Assembly (NCBI GenBank): GCA_964654995.1
Contig: CAZZKF010000096.1
Span: 1 to 7,402, forward strand
Length of the DNA: 7,402 nt
DNA from: CAZZKF01 sp964654995
Lineage (GTDB): Bacteria > Pseudomonadota > Alphaproteobacteria > CAZZKF01
Direction: 5' to 3'
Shown one piece after another: positions 5,675 to 7,402 of this stretch. The notes beneath the pieces were generated by a model. That model saw nothing but the letters and a program-made list of their open reading frames with translations. It was not told the origin of the DNA and ran no database searches. Position numbers and translations under genes: made by a program. Within the stretch, counting starts at the first letter, position 1; each line of letters opens with the position of its first letter.

Positions 5675-6606
5675 TCACAGCCAGGGCTGCATCCAGCCCA
5701 GACTGTCTTCGGTGCGCCCGCAAGGGCGGTATTCGGCCCCCAGCCAGCCGTCGTAGCCCATCTCCTCGATGGCNNNNNNNNNNNNNNNNNNNNNNNNNNN
5801 NNNNNNNNNNNNNNNNNNNNNNNNNNNNNNNNNNNNNNNNNNNNNNNNNNNNNNNNNNNNNNNNNNNNNNNNNCGCAAGGGCGGTATTCGGCCCCCAGCC
5901 AGCCGTCGTAGCCCATCTCCTCGATGGCCGCGAAGACGTTCGCGAAATTGATCTCGCCGGTGCCCGGTTCATGGCGGCCGGGCGTATCGGCAAACTGGAT
6001 ATGGGCGATCCGCTCGCAATGGCGCGCCAGCGTCGGGATCAGATCGCCTTCCATGATCTGCATGTGATAGAGGTCGTGCTCCAACCCCAGATTGGGGTGA
6101 TCGGCGGCCTCGATGGCGGCGACCGCCTCGTCGGTGCGCGTCAGGAAATAGCCTGGCCGGTCGCGGGTGTTTACCGCCTCGACGGTGACCCGGACGCCGA
6201 TCTCGGCCATCACCTCGGCGGCCAGGCGGAGATTCCGGGCCAGCGTCTCGAAACAGCGTTCGCGAGGCATATCGGCCGGCGGCCAGCCGGCAAGCACATT
6301 GATGTTGCGGGGCGCCAGCACCTGCGCGTAGCGCCGTCCTTCTTCAACGGCGGCGGCGAAGTCGGCCTCGCGCCCGGGCATCGCGGCGAGGCCCGGGCCA
6401 CCCCGGGTCATGTCGCCGACCGGCAGATTGAAGACGACGAATTCAATGCCGGCCGCCTCGCGCGCCGCGGCAATGTCCTCGACCGGCATGTCATAGGGAA
6501 ACTGCATCTCGACGGCATCGAAGCCGGCGGCGCGCGCCGCCGCGAAGCGCTCCGGAAAGGGGCGCTCGCAAAACAGCATCGAGATATTGGCGGAAAAACG
6601 AAGCAT
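5675..6606 (-). CDS. hyi: Hydroxypyruvate isomerase (interrupted only by a scaffold gap)
   Basis: Interconverts hydroxypyruvate and tartronate semialdehyde (EC 5.3.1.22), usually just after glyoxylate carboligase in glyoxylate assimilation; cytoplasmic TIM barrel of the AP-endonuclease-2/xylose-isomerase-like type. The N-terminus MLRFSANISMLF and the motifs FNLPVGD, PGRE, HDLYHMQ.MEGDL and HEPGTGEIN closely resemble, from memory, E. coli Hyi. As written, the frame is broken by 100 N plus a duplicated 55 bp. Removing those 155 positions leaves 777 nt, exactly 258 codons plus stop, the length of E. coli Hyi, ending EYRPCGRTEDSLGWMQPWL. E143 (VTVEAVN) and E240 (LGAEYRP) then fall at the positions of the two catalytic glutamates; D178 and Q204 are likely metal ligands. 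The ATG at 6606-6604 follows a GGGGGAA stretch. The gene is convergent with the PLP enzyme and divergent from the TPR gene. A related sugar-phosphate isomerase is the main alternative. Confidence 0.92.
5719..5928. other. Scaffold gap of 100 N flanked by an identical 55-bp contig overlap
   Basis: The N run is 5774-5873. Bases 5719-5773 equal 5874-5928 over exactly 55 bp, abutting both edges of the gap. The gap lies in the last fifth of hyi. Deleting one copy and the N run restores an uninterrupted 258-codon frame, which shows that no sequence is really missing. Confidence 0.96.
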
Positions 6607-6723
6607 CTTGGTTCCCCCGGTTGCGAAGATGTTGTTATGGCTGTCATTATCTATCATCAAAACGCCGGGGGGCCTCGCAAAAACCGGGGCCGAGTTCGCG
6701 GGCAAGACACGGGGAACAGGCGC
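6607..6723. promoter_or_regulatory. Divergent intergenic region between hyi and the TPR gene
   Basis: These 117 bp contain an AT-rich island (about 6627-6662) within GC-rich DNA, the probable site of promoters for both directions. On the plus strand TTGCGA (6621-6626) and CATTAT (6645-6650) have 18-bp spacing. On the minus strand TTGATG (6660-6655) and TAACAA (6637-6632) have 17-bp spacing. Both are weak matches. GTTGTTAT (6631-6638) repeats one arm and the adjoining base of the palindrome at 3682-3696, without its partner arm. Confidence 0.4.
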
Positions 6724-7402
6724 ATGCACCACGCCCTTGAACAGGCGATCGCCGACCACCGCGCCGGGCGGCTTGTCGAGGCCGAGCGGAAATACCGCCA
6801 GGCGCTGGGTGCGGCGCCCGACAGTCTCGAGACGCTCTATCACTACGGCTATCTGCTGCGCCACATGGGGCGGACCAAACAGGCCCGTGATCTGTTCCGC
6901 CGGGCACTCCGCATCGCCCCCGACGAGGCCGTCTTTCACGCCGCCCTGGGCGAGACCGACAAGGCACTCGGCAAGCCGGAGCGTGCCATCAGGAGCTTCG
7001 AGAAGGCGCTGGCCCGCAACCCGCAGGATGTCGCCTCATGGATCAATCTCGGCCTCTGCCATCAGGAGCGCGGGCGCCTTGCGGAGGCCTGCCGGGCGTT
7101 GCGCCGGGCGGTGGACGTGCGCCCCGATTTCTCGCCGGCGCTGGTCAATCTCGGCATTGCGCTGCATCTGTCGGGCGAGAAGCAGGGCGATCGCGCCCTT
7201 GTCGATCAAGCCATCGGCTGTTTTGCCCGCGCCATCGAGGTCAACCCGAATGATGCCGGCGCCCATGCCAATCTCGGCGTCGCCTGTCTGCGCCAGCACC
7301 GTTTTGACGAAGCGGTCCAGGCCTGTGCCCGGGCGCTGGAACTGGCCCCCGATCTGTTGATGGCGCAGAACGCGCTGGCCCACGCGCTGGCCTATCTCGG
7401 GC
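6724..7402 (+). CDS. Tetratricopeptide repeat protein, 3' end outside window
   Basis: The frame is open from ATG 6724 to the window end, giving 226 visible residues made almost wholly of TPR units. Repeats of about 34 residues can be traced at roughly 2-32, 36-66, 70-100, 104-134, 138-174, 178-208 and 212 onward, with recurrent LG, A..A and P.. signatures such as INLGLCHQERGRLAEA. The unit at 138-174 has a short insertion (EKQGDRALVDQ) between its two helices. No signal peptide or membrane segment is visible. TPR arrays are protein-binding scaffolds; in proteobacteria this style often precedes a C-terminal sulfotransferase, glycosyltransferase or methyltransferase domain, which would lie beyond the window. 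The ribosome binding site is weak (GGGGA, 9 nt before the ATG). The gene diverges from hyi, and nothing links it functionally to the catabolic genes. Confidence 0.88.
   Translation, partial: MHHALEQAIADHRAGRLVEAERKYRQALGAAPDSLETLYHYGYLLRHMGRTKQARDLFRRALRIAPDEAVFHAALGETDKALGKPERAIRSFEKALARNPQDVASWINLGLCHQERGRLAEACRALRRAVDVRPDFSPALVNLGIALHLSGEKQGDRALVDQAIGCFARAIEVNPNDAGAHANLGVACLRQHRFDEAVQACARALELAPDLLMAQNALAHALAYLG

Noticed and set aside
4557..5993. Long leftward open frame opposite the PLP enzyme
   Set aside because: Antisense shadow that crosses the second gap; the sense strand encodes a clear PLP enzyme.
5675..6606. hyi as a pseudogene with a frameshift
   Set aside because: The frame break is caused only by 155 artefactual positions (100 N plus a duplicated 55 bp); the collapsed gene is complete.
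6587..7360. 257-codon rightward open frame over the TPR region
   Set aside because: Different frame from the TPR protein; rich in Arg, Ser and Pro as is typical of out-of-frame GC-rich translation, while the frame from 6724 gives regular TPR repeats.

Overview
The window is GC-rich chromosomal DNA whose gene families and style suggest a proteobacterium, most likely an alphaproteobacterium. That is an inference: there is no rRNA or marker gene here. It looks like a draft, probably metagenomic, assembly. Two runs of exactly 100 N are each flanked by the same 55 bp on both sides, the mark of neighbouring contigs that overlap by one k-mer and were joined without being merged. Collapsing each overlap removes both gaps and gives an intact gene at the second and a complete start region at the first.

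Layout. Left: the 3' part of a MarR-family regulator gene (+, 2-433) converges on a two-gene leftward unit. That unit is a thiamine-diphosphate (ThDP) enzyme (-, 1577-3322) followed 45 bp later by an ACMSD-like amidohydrolase (-, 515-1531). Centre: about 500 bp of non-coding DNA (3484-3994) holds a perfect 15-bp palindrome (3682-3696) that overlaps a leftward sigma70-like promoter and looks like a repressor operator. A possible rightward promoter lies at 3839-3867. Right: doxX (+, 3995-4387) and a D-threonine-aldolase/DSD1-type PLP enzyme (+, 4509-5651) are separated by a series of hairpins. A hydroxypyruvate isomerase gene, hyi (-, 5675-6606), converges on the PLP gene across a 23-bp spacer that is almost entirely one perfect hairpin. 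A TPR protein gene (+, from 6724) diverges from hyi and runs off the window.

How the genes may work together. Most of the cluster looks catabolic: a MarR regulator, a metal-dependent decarboxylase/hydrolase, a ThDP-dependent 2-keto-acid or carboligase enzyme, an aldolase acting on beta-hydroxy-D-amino acids, and hydroxypyruvate isomerase. Aldolase cleavage of a beta-hydroxy amino acid gives glycine plus an aldehyde (glyoxylate if the substrate is 3-hydroxyaspartate). In known pathways Hyi acts just after ThDP-dependent glyoxylate carboligase. This suggests a small-molecule (C2/C3) assimilation route. However, the ThDP enzyme here keeps the catalytic Glu that true glyoxylate carboligase lacks, so it is probably a different enzyme and the pathway is unproven. 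No mobile element, tRNA, rRNA or CRISPR array was seen.
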